From contig CM049319.1 in assembly GCA_026874595.1 (NCBI GenBank), positions 2,177,501-2,241,500 of the forward strand: a stretch of 64,000 bases of DNA. Direction: 5' to 3'. Numbering within the stretch: the first letter of the stretch is position 1; each line of letters begins with the position of its first letter. The DNA is from Sipunculus nudus (Eukaryota > Annelida > Sipuncula > Golfingiida > Sipunculidae). The notes beneath the pieces are model-generated. The model did not search any database and was not told the DNA's origin. It saw nothing but the letters and a program-made list of their open reading frames with translations. Below are positions 1 to 12,497 of this stretch, one piece after another. Made by a program: the position numbers and the translations under genes.

Positions 1-2285
1 TCAAAGTTAACAGAAAATATAGAATTTCAGTGGGAAACTGTCTCCACAAGATATTTTTTAACCATTTTGGCATGGCTGCAGAATAACTCGCGCAACTCTC
101 TGAGGCACAACACTTCTGTGAACAGAAAACGTTTCTATGTCCAGCTGCTTGTATCTTAATTTTGCCACTAATTTTTATCTGCCTCTTACTTTTAAATTAC
201 ATGAATCCTAAACATCATACCGTCCGTCCGTATAAACTCATAACCTTGCAGAGACAGTGCGTGAGTCGCTCCAATATTTTTAACATTTATTTTGTGGGGC
301 TGTCCTCGTGGCAAGAAATTTATACTCCAGTATGTTTACCTTGAAGACCTTGAAGGTCAGTGATGGTGTTTACATTGCGAACTGGAATGAGACGCGGGGG
401 CATTCAGGTTTTCGATGATATTTGACTGGATTCTATCGTTGGTCTATATTGGAGATGAGGTTGATGTGAGAACACATGAAAGATTTATTAAATGTACGTT
501 GCAAGGAAACTGTTCCTGAAGAAAGACACAGAAACATGCATACCTCGTAAGTAGCAGAAGCGGACCCAACGGGACTCCATGCAAAGGGGCCGTATTCATT
601 TCCGACCGCCGCAACCTTTTTTCATCGTATCAGACAAATTTTGAGGCCTGAAACCCCAGACACCACTCCACCCTACCCCATCCCACGCCTGTTCGTGAAA
701 TAGGGACCTTGAATTAGGTTTTGTCATTATTCCTCCTGGGTTGAATTCTCCAGTTCATAAAGCGAGAAACATTTTTTTCTCTTTTATTGACCACGCACGT
801 GGGTGAGAGCCTCGTTCAAATGAAAGGCCCCACAGGCTCAAATCCCTCACTGAAAGCAAGCGTTATTCATATGAACAATAGAAGTATTTGAGGTTGAGAG
901 ACCACGATGCATGCGTTCCGGTCATTGCCGAAGGCGGTTCGGCTGTGCTCGTTCTAACCTCTGTGCTAGTCAGTAAAAACGGAAAAATCACTCAAAATTA
1001 TATGTACATTAAAAATTATTTATTCTCATATCGCCTATGTCACTGCGGGCATAATAACCTTTAAAATGATGTAAGGCACACTATTGTACACAACGCGGTT
1101 TTTGAGAACATTGCGAACAGACGTGAACCGAATTCATTTTATAAGTATTAGATAAAATATATATCCTATTTTAATCAGAGTTCAGCCGAGAGTATATACA
1201 TGTAACTGAAACGCATGGCAACGCGAAATACTTCAAAGAAATGAATTTACGAAGTATTAGCTGAAACTGTGAAGTTCATGAGAGTAGCACGTTTAATTTT
1301 CAGCTTATTAATTAATTGAAACTTTTTTTTTATTCTAGCTAAAGGGTAATTTTACCAAAGGCTTGCTGTAATGACAGTCTCCAATCTTAATTAGCTCTCA
1401 GATGTTAATGAGAGCGAGAAATAATCAGTAATAAATTGCCACACGAGACCAGGACATCATTCTTACTTCTTACCCCTTGTAAACTGTCAGTCTCATAATT
1501 AATGTCAATATTATGTAACTATGTATGACATGCACGCACGCGTATACATACACCACTCACACACACTAACGCCAGATCGGCCCTCTGACATTACGACCAG
1601 ATTTCTGGCGGTCTGAGTACACTTACACCTAGGTCTGAGGAACGCATTATAAGGCCCCAAGAGGATGCAAATATTTTTGCCATTTTTTTACAACGCCTCA
1701 TAACCTACTGGTACTCTGTCAATTGACCTAACCAGACTTATCGTTAGCATATTTGTGTATTTCTAACAACACCAAACGTAAGCGAGAAAAGTTCCGTTTT
1801 AACTCAGCATATTGGTAAACCCCTGCGCTTGTTTGTTGAATATCTGACCGCATGAATACAGGCACGGCTCGTGCGGGTTACTGGACGCAGCCAACTTGTA
1901 CGCTATACAGGTAATGACTCGTTACCATAGAGACGGGGTTTCAGTTTGGGTTGTGAGTTCACTTGTGTTAATTCATCAATTGTAGCATAACGTTAACTTG
2001 AAGATTATGGGCTGTTTACCACAATATGAATGCAACATGATGTTAGACCACTGCGATGCATTCCTCGATATTGCTTGTATCACGACTCAAGTAGGCTTAC
2101 CAGCCATATTATCATTGCCTACGAAGTCGGGTTGTCACGGCTAACTCGCACAACCGCACTAACACACGGAATATGACACACAATTACGCATGCATCCATC
2201 ACTCACATACACACACGCACGTACACAGGGAGAATGACACACACGCATTCAACTCACGCAACATAACTAACGCCATCATTAACAA
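1..2285. other. AT-rich non-coding DNA, no gene seen
   Basis: No frame here looks coding. Two patches of degenerate CA/CG-alternating low-complexity sequence lie near 1529-1570 and 2155-2265. Around 828-846 there is a weak B-box-like word (ggctcaaatccc) without a convincing A box, so I do not call a SINE. Confidence 0.6.
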
Positions 2286-2289
2286 AATC

Positions 2290-2525
2290 TCATGAAATAT
2301 TCATGTTATTTTGGGAATGGGCCGATGAAGAATCGGTTAGATTTTGGTGTGGATCCAGAACATGATGCGGATCCAGGAATGTTATCAAGGAATATTTACA
2401 AATATAAAGTGACTTATACACAAATGAACCTGTGAATATGGACCTAATAAGTATTTGCAGCACGGCTTGTTTGGGGGGGGGGGGGGGTATCAACCACATG
2501 GCGGAGCCTTGTTCATTCGAATGCA
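2290..2525 (-). repeat. Dispersed repeat family 1, copy A
   Basis: On the minus strand this copy aligns to the plus strand of copy B at 11520-11760. Shared anchors are 'tattccttga', 'ggatccgcatcatg' and 'ggatccacacc' here against 'ggtccggatcatg' and 'ggatccatacc' in copy B. Both copies also sit beside a 'ccgcca' word and give similar conceptual peptides (FLDPHHVLDPH versus FLGPDHVPDPY). The wording is that of a very abundant repeat in marine invertebrate genomes. I infer a decayed non-autonomous transposon and cannot place its class. A 15-G run (2473-2487) interrupts it. Confidence 0.6.
2473..2487 (+). repeat. poly-G tract, 15 G
   Basis: An uninterrupted run of 15 G inside repeat copy A; the aligned place in copy B has no such run. 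Confidence 0.95.
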
Positions 2526-2529
2526 GGTT

Positions 2530-3540
2530 CTAGTTTGATATAAGATATAATTTTTTTAGCGAGCCAAATGATGCCGGTGACCAAAGAACCGTACCACCCG
2601 TGTAAAACAATGAAGGTCTGACCTGTCCTTACGTGACAACTTTCTGGATACTTCTTACACTGCCGCGTAGACCACGGCTATCATGAGGCCACAGAAGTAC
2701 AGTATATTATCGTTTATATGCATCAATAACGCAAGTGCTGATTTCTTGGAACAAGATGTTTTATATAATGCTATACCTTATCTCAAATGATATACAACTC
2801 AGGCATTATCATTTACGTACTTTTTATTGGTTCAAGAATACACACACAAGCCTCGTGCATTTAGAGTCAACACAATATATTATAAAATAGATTAAGATTT
2901 TGAATTTTCAAATCAAGTGTGTATATTGTTCGAATGAGAATTTTACCCATGATTTATTTTTCGGGAGAGCTAAACCACATTAACATTTATAATTTATTAA
3001 GTGATATTTTCCGATTAATTTACGTATTGAAGCATATGTATATATAGCTGTGCCGGCGGCACTGCTTTGAACCACGTGGTCACTAAAAATTACTACTCCA
3101 GTGGAGGCGGGATATACGGCTAAGTCGATGAGGTTATATTATTCATGTTAAGCTTCAATAAAGCACAAAGCACAAATAAACACAAATATGGCTGTTGCTA
3201 TGACAAAGCGCATGCGCAATGTGATTAGCCGCACAGCTGCCTTTGCATGTTATTTTTCTCAGTGTTTAAATTCACCTACAATGACCGGCAAAACAGATTC
3301 TTAATTGACGTTTTGTATAACTCACCACTTCATCAAGACTGCTGTCTTTTTAGAGCTTAATCAATCAAAGTTTGATAGACAGATACGCATTATGTAATTT
3401 TATAAGTTCAGTATTTTCGTAGTTATTTAAAAATTCTTGAAATATTACCAACAAGAATTCAGACTTTGTTTTACATAGTCTGCGGTCTGATAAAAATGCG
3501 TAACACATCACACGTATATGCGACCTCAAAATAAACTGTA
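2530..3540. other. AT-rich non-coding DNA, nothing recognised
   Basis: No plausible exon or repeat boundary was found. A short self-similar patch (agcacaaagcacaaataaac) lies near 3167-3186. Confidence 0.6.
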
Positions 3541-4000
3541 TCTGATCCTATATGATCCGCTTTGCAATTTTCATTAGGGGTCCCTGTTGATAATGTCGAC
3601 TTTCCATTGAGAGCAGATCCATTAAGCCCCGACAAATCACGGGACAACTTCTTTCAAAATGGCGCTCAAAGATGCCTTGTCGGCAGTTTATGATACCGTA
3701 AAAACCCGAAAGGATCAACAAAACCTTATTGACGTAAGCGGCATGCGCACAAAGCCTCAGGAAGCTTATTATTTTAGAGCGGCCGATGCGTATGTAACCG
3801 TGGATCATCCGGTGTGATGGCTATTCAGGGAGGGCTGTCTGGCGGGCTGATGAAGTGGCTAGATGACCATTGTTTCGGCGACACCTTGGTTTGGCGCTTT
3901 GCTTTATGATCCGTCGTCGTATTTATCAAAGTTACCGCCCAGTCTGCCTGCAGATACACGGTCGATGGTCATCATACTGGTCGTCATAACGATGGCGGGA
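3540..4000. promoter_or_regulatory. Candidate conserved non-coding/cis-regulatory block
   Basis: This block is more GC-balanced than its flanks, lacks simple repeats and has dense non-repetitive words (attaagccccgacaaatcac, aaaatggcgctcaaagatgc). An 86-codon minus-strand frame spans 3548-3808 but shows no domain. I read it as a possible enhancer or conserved element purely from composition; an unrecognised exon is the alternative. Confidence 0.22.
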
Positions 4001-4004
4001 TAAC

Positions 4005-4915
4005 AATACATATTATTATCATCAGCTTAATCTTCTCTTAACGGACGGAGTTCTAATTGGTCCATGCATCTTTTCCTTCTTCCGTTTCTTTATTATCCCG
4101 AACGTTCCTCTTTCCCTTCCTTGATCACCTATCTTTTGATTCATATTAACATAATAAGCATAAAATTTACAATAGTTTATATAATTTAAAGCGGTCTTGT
4201 AACTCAACAGCGTCAAGAACAACACTCCATATATGGATTATATATTATTTATGTTTATTCATGTATTTATTGAATAAAGATTATACATGTATATATTTAC
4301 AATAAAAAAATCTCAGCTGCAATTTTATTATTATCAACAACCAATCACACAGCATGTATTAACCACTGGAAAAATAATGACGTCAAAATTCCCCTGTGAA
4401 ATTACGCACCTGAGTCGCCGCATATACCATGCACAGCTTAATGATTCGTCATGTCGGAATCTAGAGATTCTAGATCCAAGATGAGGATGCATTTTGAAAC
4501 AAAATCGTTCTATTATAAATAACAATGAATAATGTATTAATTACAATTAAAATTCTTTTAAAAAAATACCTCTTTATCGATACAAAGATACAAACATGAC
4601 CGCGATCCTAAATATAGTATCGTTGATGTATTAGAACCGTACCATTAAGATTAATAGCCATTCAAGGAAATGACTTAAGCTTTAATAACCGTGTATATGT
4701 AATCGTTATTTTCACTTCTTTGGCTTTGACAATTTCTAAAAAACTTGCCCGTGCCTTGTACTGGCCAACTGTTAGCTTTTAAGCTTCTGTCCTTTTGCTG
4801 CCTTTATTAACTCTCTTTACTTGTGAACCCCACGTGGGGTGTATACAAAGCCATATGTAATTAAAGGGAGTATCACCACATTCTTTAACTAGAATACGGG
4901 TAGTCGACAAGCGAC
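4005..4915. other. AT-rich DNA with one CRE
   Basis: No gene was recognised. A full palindromic CRE (tgacgtca) lies at 4378-4385 beside 'aaattcccctgtg'. The rest is AT-rich unique sequence. Confidence 0.5.
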
Positions 4916-5039
4916 TACGTGTATCCGCCAAAATCAGAGAAGGACGGGTCAGGTGAGGCATGGATTGAGTGGCAAGGGGATATAGAGTTACATGTGTTAC
5001 ATAATAGAAAGGATCTCTGCCACATAAACATGATTGTAG

Positions 5040-5830
5040 GTGGCCCCACCTGTTATTTGAACGAGAAACTATCCAAGATGTATACACATGCAAAATTTCA
5101 TGTGGAAAAGTCAAACCACTGCAGAGATATGAGTGATTTTATCCCACAGCAAACAAACAGATGGACGCTGTGCAAAAATGGCTGCTTGTGGCGCCACCAT
5201 TTTTGTGTATGTTATAAAGCTATCCAAGGGCTACATTTGTGTATTTTTTTTTCCTGATTGGTCAAACGGTTCCGGAGATATAAGCATTAATGTCTGCAGC
5301 GTGAACGTGAATGTACGTGGCGCCACCTGTCATAAAAATCAAGAAAGCTATCCAGGATGTATATGCATGCCGAATTACAGGTAATTTGGTCAAACCACTG
5401 CAGAGATAAAAGTGATTTTAACCCAAGGCAGACAAATAGATGGACACTGTGCGAAAATGGCTGCAGTTGGCGCCACCATTTTTGTGTATGTTATATAGCT
5501 ATCCAAGGGCTACATTTGTGTACAAAATTTTTCCTGATTGGTTGAACGAATCCGGAGATATAAGCATGGATGTCTACAGCGTGAACGTGAATGTAGGTGG
5601 CGCCACCTGTCATAAAATCAAGAAAGCTATGCGGGATGTATACGCATGCCGCATTTCAGGTAATTTGGTCAGACCACTGCAGAGATGAGTGATTTTAACC
5701 TAAGGCAGACAAACAGATAGCTGCTGTGCAAAAATGGCTGCAGGTGGCGCCACCTTTTGTTGTGTATGTTATAAAGCTATCCCAGGGCTACATTTGTGTA
5801 AATTTTTTTCCTGATCGGTCAAACGGTTCC
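5040..5830 (+). repeat. About three tandem ~278-bp modules inside element 1
   Basis: The word 'gcgccacc' followed by 'tttttgtgtatgttata' recurs at about 5191, 5470 and 5747, giving a 277-279 bp period. Each module also has 'gtcaaaccactgcagagat', 'gcagacaaa.agatgg', 'ccaagggctacatttgtg' and a palindrome around ggcgcc. Open frames across 4919-5688 are products of this repetition. Confidence 0.85.
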
Positions 5831-6004
5831 CGAGATATATGGGTTTATGTGTGGAAACAGACGCACAAACGGACGCTGGGCTGAGAGGAAAGGTCAGAGG
5901 TCAAGGTCACTTGGTTAGGCACCAGTTAACATGTGACCCGATAATTTGTGTAAGTTTCCGAAAAATCCGTCCAGTAGTCTCAGAGGAGTTCTCCGGAAAC
6001 GAAC

Positions 6005-6026
6005 GCGGCGGCGGCGGCGGCGGCGG
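6005..6026 (+). repeat. (GGC)n microsatellite
   Basis: Seven GGC units with a leading GC, near the right end of element 1. A terminal-side microsatellite is common in Helentron-associated elements. Confidence 0.95.
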
Positions 6027-6079
6027 AACCCGGTCAAAAACATAGAATCCGCAAAACTTCGTTTTGGCGGATACAATTA

Positions 6080-9010
6080 CTAATTGGTCATTAGATAGAG
6101 TTGAAACTTGATTGTGACCTTGAGTGAAAGGTCATCAGAGCTGGAGTACTTCTTCCTTTGATAAGCGTGGCCATGGTTATATATTCAGCCTTAATTAGTG
6201 CAAACCAGGGTAGCCAGGTTACTTATTGACCACTAATTAGTGCTGGGATCATATATGCTCCACCCCACCAAGCTTTTAAACTTATACAGTTTGACTTGAC
6301 AGTGTGTACTATAAAATCACATTTTATACATGATATATAGTTATGAGAAAATCAAGAGGGAGCAAACTAAAGGAGATAATGATATAATATGGATAATAAT
6401 ATCGATTCATGTTATAAAACTGTCTCTTCCGTTCACATGTCAGTTAGGCAACTAGGAACAATTGCAATTTCCAAACAGTTTTTTGCATTTTTCTCGAAAA
6501 CAATATTCGCCTCAATTACACCATATTTAGAGATATACCACACAAACCATTAGGAATAAAAGCTTTCCAATTTATGTTTGAAAACATGTTATATTTGTAC
6601 TCATAAAAGCTCTTTTTTATATCTAGTTTATGAAATAGTTTCCTGCCATCTTTAACAAAGAAAAAAGACGTGTTTTAAATTTATAATTTGAGAAGAAGAA
6701 AAGAAGATAATTGTATGCATTTTAATATAATGTTATTGGCAATGCATAGATTTTGTTTTGAAAAAAAATGAAAATTTTGGTTTAATTGTTCAAATGTCCA
6801 GACCCAAAAAAAACTATATTAATATAATTATGGCTGAACCAATATATAGTCCACCTGGTACAATACTTCAGTTGGTGAAACAAGCACCACAATTTGTTGT
6901 TTGTACTTGTAAGACTCAATAAAAAATGTTAGACAGTCAAAAATCCAGCCTGGCTACCATTTTTTTAAGATGCCCGCCATTAGCCTCCTTTTCATAAGGA
7001 CTTGGATGAAACTTTATTAGAGTGGTCAGATTTAAATGATCTTTTACATCAGTCAGTAGGTTTGGAGGTATGGAGATTCCAATGATGTCATATTCGAAGG
7101 TGTATGAGGCATATTATAGTGATTACGCTGTATTTCAAAGGCATTACTTGTTAATGTATCAGAAACAGAGGTTCTCAAATGGCTTCATTTTCGTTCCTTT
7201 TGTGTTCATGATCCTTGTAAAGGTGACCACTATAACTCAGTCATTTTTTGTCTCTTCATATTACAATATGTTATGAGTCATTGTTAAATCTCCTTGTATA
7301 TTTATGATAAAGCTTTGTTTAAAGTTTTTTACTCATTATGTAAAATGCGGAAGTCAGACATAGCAACATACTTGTTAACTCTGCATAAAATTTTGACAGT
7401 TGCAGCCTTTACATTACCGAGATATATAATGGTGAAGTCTTTGTAAGTCATATAGTACAGAATATATATACAGTGCTAGATATTCTACAGAAGTAAACTT
7501 GCTTACTCTGAATCTAACAAATTTATATAATGCGGTTTTAAAGTCAGCCCTTAGTATTTTACGTTGGCTGTGTTACACAGATGGGTCGCTGCATCTGTTA
7601 ACCAGGGTTACACTGGTCATACGATCTAGTTTCTTTTATAGAGCCCCTTCTTGAAAGAACATACAATCTTACCGGACTTGTACAATAAGACTTTCGTCCA
7701 TCCATTAACTGTTTGCTGCATCAGGGTTAAAAACGATATATTAAATGTTACAGGCCAGCAGTGTCTGTAGTTTGCGGGTTTCACAGGCTTGCCAGGACGA
7801 TTTGTTAGGCATCAAGTTTTTCATGTTAAAAGAATATTTTACATTTATCCTTGTAAGCTGGGAGTAAATGAAAACTCTTGGACAAGTGTCCAAATATTTC
7901 TACATACTGAGACAACAGGAACCTTTATTTGGCCAAATCCACCATGTCATCATCTGGATCACTTTTATCATAACTCATGTATTAAAGTTGTGCCAAAATC
8001 TGATGACTAAATAAAATTGAACTTCAACTATTCAAGAAAACACTAATATTTTCAATCCTGGGTCTGTGTCAAAAGTCATCCATTATATTCTGAGACAGAG
8101 GAATCAAGTTCAAATCTGCTTGAAGTTTTACCTCAGGAGTAAGGCACCGTGTGTCAAACAACTCATGAACACACAATCTGTTGTCGTATTTATTTTCATA
8201 AGTAAAACATACATGTATGTTTCAATTAATGAATGTGATCAGTCCACATCAAGGCTAGATTTTTACTTTCAATACAGGCCTGTTTTTTTTGCAAATGAAA
8301 GGCCCAAGCCAAAATATAACCATAGGCCTTGGTATATTGGTATATTTTAAACATTTTAACCCTGTGTTTATGTAAGCCATTACAGTTTGCTGTAATGCTC
8401 CACAGATCTGCTTTTGCCTATTTATTGCATTTTAAATAAGATCAAACTTTAGTAATGTAATGTGATGTAAGGTTTTAACAATCTTATATCTAGTACACAA
8501 TATCTAAGTAGTTGCTCATTATTTTTCAATAGCTATTTTGATTTTCTATTCATGTTGTTAATGTGTTCTGAATATGTATTTTACTACTGAACCTGAATGT
8601 TCCAATATCAGTATCTGTTCTACCATTTTCAATTAAAACTCAGTATATATGGTTTCTGCTAGATGAAGGGTCAGTGGTAGATTTATAAAAAATATTAAAA
8701 TTTTGAAATGTCACCGAAGCTGTTGTACAGAGTACACCAGGCAGTTGCTTTTTCTACAATAATATAAGACCTACATCCAGGAAAACATGAGACCAAATTA
8801 ATGACCAAAACTTGAAATATAATGTATATCAATAGTTTAACATATATGCAAATAAGTCCAAGTCCACAATATTCTTATACTATTCATCATACGTTCTGCT
8901 GAGCCATACAGACCATGGGCCACTGTTTGATTCAGGCAATACGATGAGCTGAGTACAAGTAAAAGAGCTGAAATATTAAACGTGATGAGCGAAGATAATT
9001 GAATAAAAAT
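6080..9010. other. AT-rich non-coding DNA, no gene recognised
   Basis: Frames such as 7070-7276, 7789-8010 and 8066-8350 show no domain and have AT-rich composition. GGTAGCCAGG at 6209-6218 has an exact inverse at 6949-6958, either chance or worn transposon ends. The words taattagtgc (6192-6201) and taattagtgctgg (about 6234) are direct repeats carrying a homeodomain core. Confidence 0.5.
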
Positions 9011-9011
9011 A

Positions 9012-9500
9012 AAATTTCTGTGAAAAAGTTTCTCCAAATTAGTATTCAAAATAGTACATATAAAATCATTAGTCCTTTCTTTTCAACAAGGAAAAAATAA
9101 TTATTGCCTTAATTATCTCACTTCATAAATGAGACATTAACAACAACATGAACAGATAGTGTGATTAAAGCGTGATACTTGGGTTTGCCTATTTTGTTCT
9201 CAATTTATCTAGAGATCGAAAAATATGCAGACTAGAACTTGATAGATTATATATGAGCTGGACGCAAATTTCTGTGAAAAAGTTTCTCCAAATTAGTATT
9301 TAAAATAGTACATATAAAATCATTAGTCCTTTCTTTTCAACAAGGAAAAAATAATTATTGCCTTAATTATCTCACTTCATAAATGTGACATTAACAACAA
9401 CATGAACAGATAGTGTGATTTAAGCGTGATACTTGGGTTTGCCTATTTTGTTCTCAATTTATCTAGAGATCGAAAAATATGAGCTGGAGGCAAGTTCAGT
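9012..9500 (+). repeat. Two-copy 254-bp tandem duplication
   Basis: The stretch beginning 'aaatttctgtgaaaaagttt' at 9012 recurs at 9266 and stays nearly identical to 'gatcgaaaaatatg'. Copy 1 then has about 25 extra bases (starting cagactag) that copy 2 lacks before both reach 'gagctgga'. Only a few substitutions separate the copies, so the duplication is recent. Confidence 0.95.
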
Positions 9501-10870
9501 TTTATTCCCGAAATCCAGTAACAGTTACAAAATGAATATAAAATGTATACCATTGTGCATGTTAAAAGTGTCCTCTCAAGTATACAAATGTCGGTAAAAT
9601 CTGCAACATAAAACTGCGATATGTATGGTTTTCAAGATTTCTTTAACTCGTTAAAACTAATACCTCTTCATCCTATTTTTGTTACGTATAAGCATGAACA
9701 CAGTCAGAACAGAGAGTACAATCATATTTCTGTTTGTCAGTATTTAAAAATTTTGACAAACGATTCAAATTTGAACAAAACAAGTATTAACGCAGCTTTA
9801 TTTTCAGGCTTGGGTCGTGATTAAATGCAACAGATATATAAAGAGTACATGTAAGACCAATGAACCATAAAGTACAATATGAAGAGATTTGAAGAGAAGA
9901 AAAAAGAACAAACATCTAAAGGCTAAATTATTAAATTGCTCGCAGCTTTATTAGATAACAAAAACAAAATGGTTTCCCTTAGCTTAGTTGCATATTGCAA
10001 AAAAAGTTAATGTGCTCTGTTACACCTAATTTTTGTCTCCCTATAGTGGTACTATCTACAAATCCAAAGGCAGATTGTTAAAATACTGGTCTTGTGGTTT
10101 CAGGGATATGGTGTAGGAACAGCTTTCCCTCAAGACAAGACCACCTGGCATTGAAATCCCTCTGTATATGCTAAATCTTATCAAATGTTAATGAATCCCT
10201 GATGTTCTTGCATAAACTTCTGTCGGAAAGGTCTGTTGTGACCTTGTAATTGATAAATGAATCAATCCAAAGACTTTCATTTAAACATATTTGTGGACCA
10301 TATTTATTTATGGAAATTCTTACCTTACAATAACTTACTAATTTTCAAGATTTGTATTGAAAAAAAATTATATGAAAACTTAGTGTAATTCCTTCCTGAA
10401 ATACCCATAGATGAAACTACTTGCCGTTCTTTAATGAGTTAAACTTTTTAAAAAAAACTACAAGAGATATTTTCTTATTTTTATCCAGGTGTGTGTACAT
10501 TTTTTAAAATCCATAACTGAAATATGTTTACACTTTTTATTCATAAATGGCGAGGAGCTTGATAATATAAACATATATGTTCTATGTAAAAGATAACAGG
10601 ATTGTTATTAATCTACTCAATGATATTGTAATTCAAAAGCTTTCAAATGATAGGCCTGCATGTAAGGGTCCAATTATATCTTGAGCTCGATTACCAATGG
10701 AAGAAATAATAAACTTTGCTTAAAAGGCGAATCGAAATTGTGAGCAAGTTCCATGATGGCAGCACTGAACACAGTAGACAGTAGACAATGTATCAATAAC
10801 AACATTTTGAATGTTATGAGGAGTCAAGGGTCGCTTATGTGCTGGATAAAAAGCTGAAGTTCTTTGAGCA
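9500..10870. other. AT-rich non-coding DNA, nothing recognised
   Basis: No supported exon, RNA gene or repeat boundary was found; short frames here are AT-rich and domain-free. Confidence 0.5.
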
Positions 10871-11215
10871 GAGTGGGGCTTTCATAGGCGGGGGTGACAC
10901 TTTTCCCTTGTTTCCTATGCCTTGCCCTTTGCTGGTTTGCGTTTTTCAACATATTGCGGCGGTTTGGTTCAGTTCGGTGTACCTTGTGGACCTGTAATGG
11001 TGCATTTCCCCGTAATAAATGTCAACCGGTCGTTCTCTCAATGCTGAAACAGCGCAATTTCCCCACAGTTACAAAAGTAGAAGCAAAGAAATGTCAGCTG
11101 TGGACTCCACGACCGTCTCTTGGATGTTTTAATTTGAAAATCGCTCCCCTCCCGACCTGTTCTCTGAGAGCCACGATTCTCACTAACTTTTACAAAATAA
11201 ATTAACCATAATTGG
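10870..11215. promoter_or_regulatory. Candidate conserved non-coding block (or exon)
   Basis: This GC-balanced island has strongly AT-rich sequence on both sides. A 103-codon plus frame (10894-11205) overlaps a 60-codon minus frame, and neither shows a known domain. Words such as aaatgtcagctgtgg contain an E-box (CAGCTG). Low stop density on both strands fits GC balance rather than proven coding. Confidence 0.25.
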
Positions 11216-11219
11216 CGCA

Positions 11220-11515
11220 AGCATTATGAAAAAAATTCTTCGAAATAGTGATTACATAACACGTTTAAAAAATGTAATTTTCTGGATTTTTGTTGTCTTA
11301 ATATTTTTCAGGTTAAGCTTATGATCCATCATAAAGTAGATTTAAAAAATAAAATACTTTTTTTTATTATATATTTTATAATTTAGTAATCCTTTGCTTC
11401 CGTATGGTTTTTAAAATCTAATTTATTGAATTTAATTGCACTGATCAAAGTCTAATGTGCAGTTCTATGCAAATAAAAATAATGCCAATGTCAAAAGAAA
11501 ATTAGGGCCCGACTT
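11220..11515. other. AT-rich spacer
   Basis: Strongly AT-rich with poly-A and poly-T runs. Nothing recognised. Confidence 0.6.
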
Positions 11516-11519
11516 TAAG

Positions 11520-11760
11520 GATACCACCGCTGAACAAAAAAAAACTTGAGATCTGCATTCTAATGAATACAAGCCTCCGCCATTCGCTAATTCGGCCCAT
11601 ATTCAAAGGTGTATTGCATAAGGTGTATAAAGACGGTTGGATTGTGACTATTCCTTGACGACGTTCCTTGGTCCGGATCATGTGCCGGATCCATACCACA
11701 TTTCGGTCGCTTCTTTAAAGACCCAATCCCGAAATACCCTGGACATTTCATACGATTCTG
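11520..11760 (+). repeat. Dispersed repeat family 1, copy B
   Basis: This is the counterpart of copy A (2290-2525) in opposite orientation. It contains 'gcctccgccatt', 'tattccttgacgacgttcc', 'ggtccggatcatg' and 'ggatccatacc'. No intact coding region is present. Confidence 0.6.
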
Positions 11761-11769
11761 TTCCACACT

Positions 11770-12495
11770 GCGTCAGTTATGTTTTGAACAAACACATCAA
11801 GACACCCAAAAACACGGAGGTATTAATATCCAAAGCAATTAGGAGGCATTGTTTAGTACGCATGAATATGAACTGATACTTTCAATATTATTTGAATTGT
11901 TTTGGAAATTAATTTCAGTCACAATTTAACTGTTACTTGTGAAGTCCTTGTGATTGATTATACTTTCTTGATTCCATGCTTTTTCACTGCGAAACCATTT
12001 TATTTGTTTTCCATTTTCAACTATCTAACATTAACAGCTTTCAAGAGCACTGTTACATAATTTTGTCTTTAATTAAATATCAGCCAGAAATAATTATCAC
12101 TGGGAATAAATGCCTGCTTAAATCACCCAAATGATGATCATTGACAAGGAATTTAAAAGAATAAAGTCCAAATAAGATCCATATAAAGTTAAGCAGACGC
12201 TGACGGAAAATCCTGTGAACACTACTGTTGTGTGACATAATACAAAAATTATACAGTCAGTATAGGGGTATGTTTGGTGACGAACAAGTCATGATGCAAT
12301 AATTTGCATTTGTCGCAAATATATGAAAACAAGTCCCTTGTATTTCAGATTTCTAAAATAAAGATCTTTCGGTTTCTAAAATGTGGAATTTGAACAATTT
12401 CGAAATCCAGGAAAAAATAAGCTTTACAATACTAAGTTTTATCCCCGGTAATGTCTCAGTAACGTTAGGTTAATTTATACATTTTAATGTTTTCC
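11770..12495. other. AT-rich non-coding DNA, nothing recognised
   Basis: Unique AT-rich sequence leading into the T-rich left edge of element 2. Confidence 0.5.
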
Positions 12496-12497
12496 CG

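Larger units (their letters stand above)
4920..6075 (+). mobile_element. Helentron/pearl-like non-autonomous element 1
   Basis: The left end (4920-4933, tgtatccgccaaaa) is the exact inverse of the right end (6062-6075, ttttggcggataca). The right end also folds on itself: 6048-6073 pairs atccgcaaaac with gttttggcggat around a 'ttc' loop. Inside are about three direct copies of a roughly 278-bp module, then a (GGC)n stretch. Terminal inverted repeat, subterminal 3' hairpin and tandem core match the plan of Helentron-associated elements such as the oyster pearl elements; a MITE with internal repeats is the alternative. No transposase or Rep/helicase coding is present, and no target-site duplication is clear. 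Confidence 0.55.

Noticed and set aside
4021..4525. Small frames on both strands
   Set aside because: AT-rich, overlapping, no domain and no splice support.
4919..5688. Overlapping open frames with similar peptides
   Set aside because: They follow the ~278-bp internal modules of element 1 and shift frame between modules.
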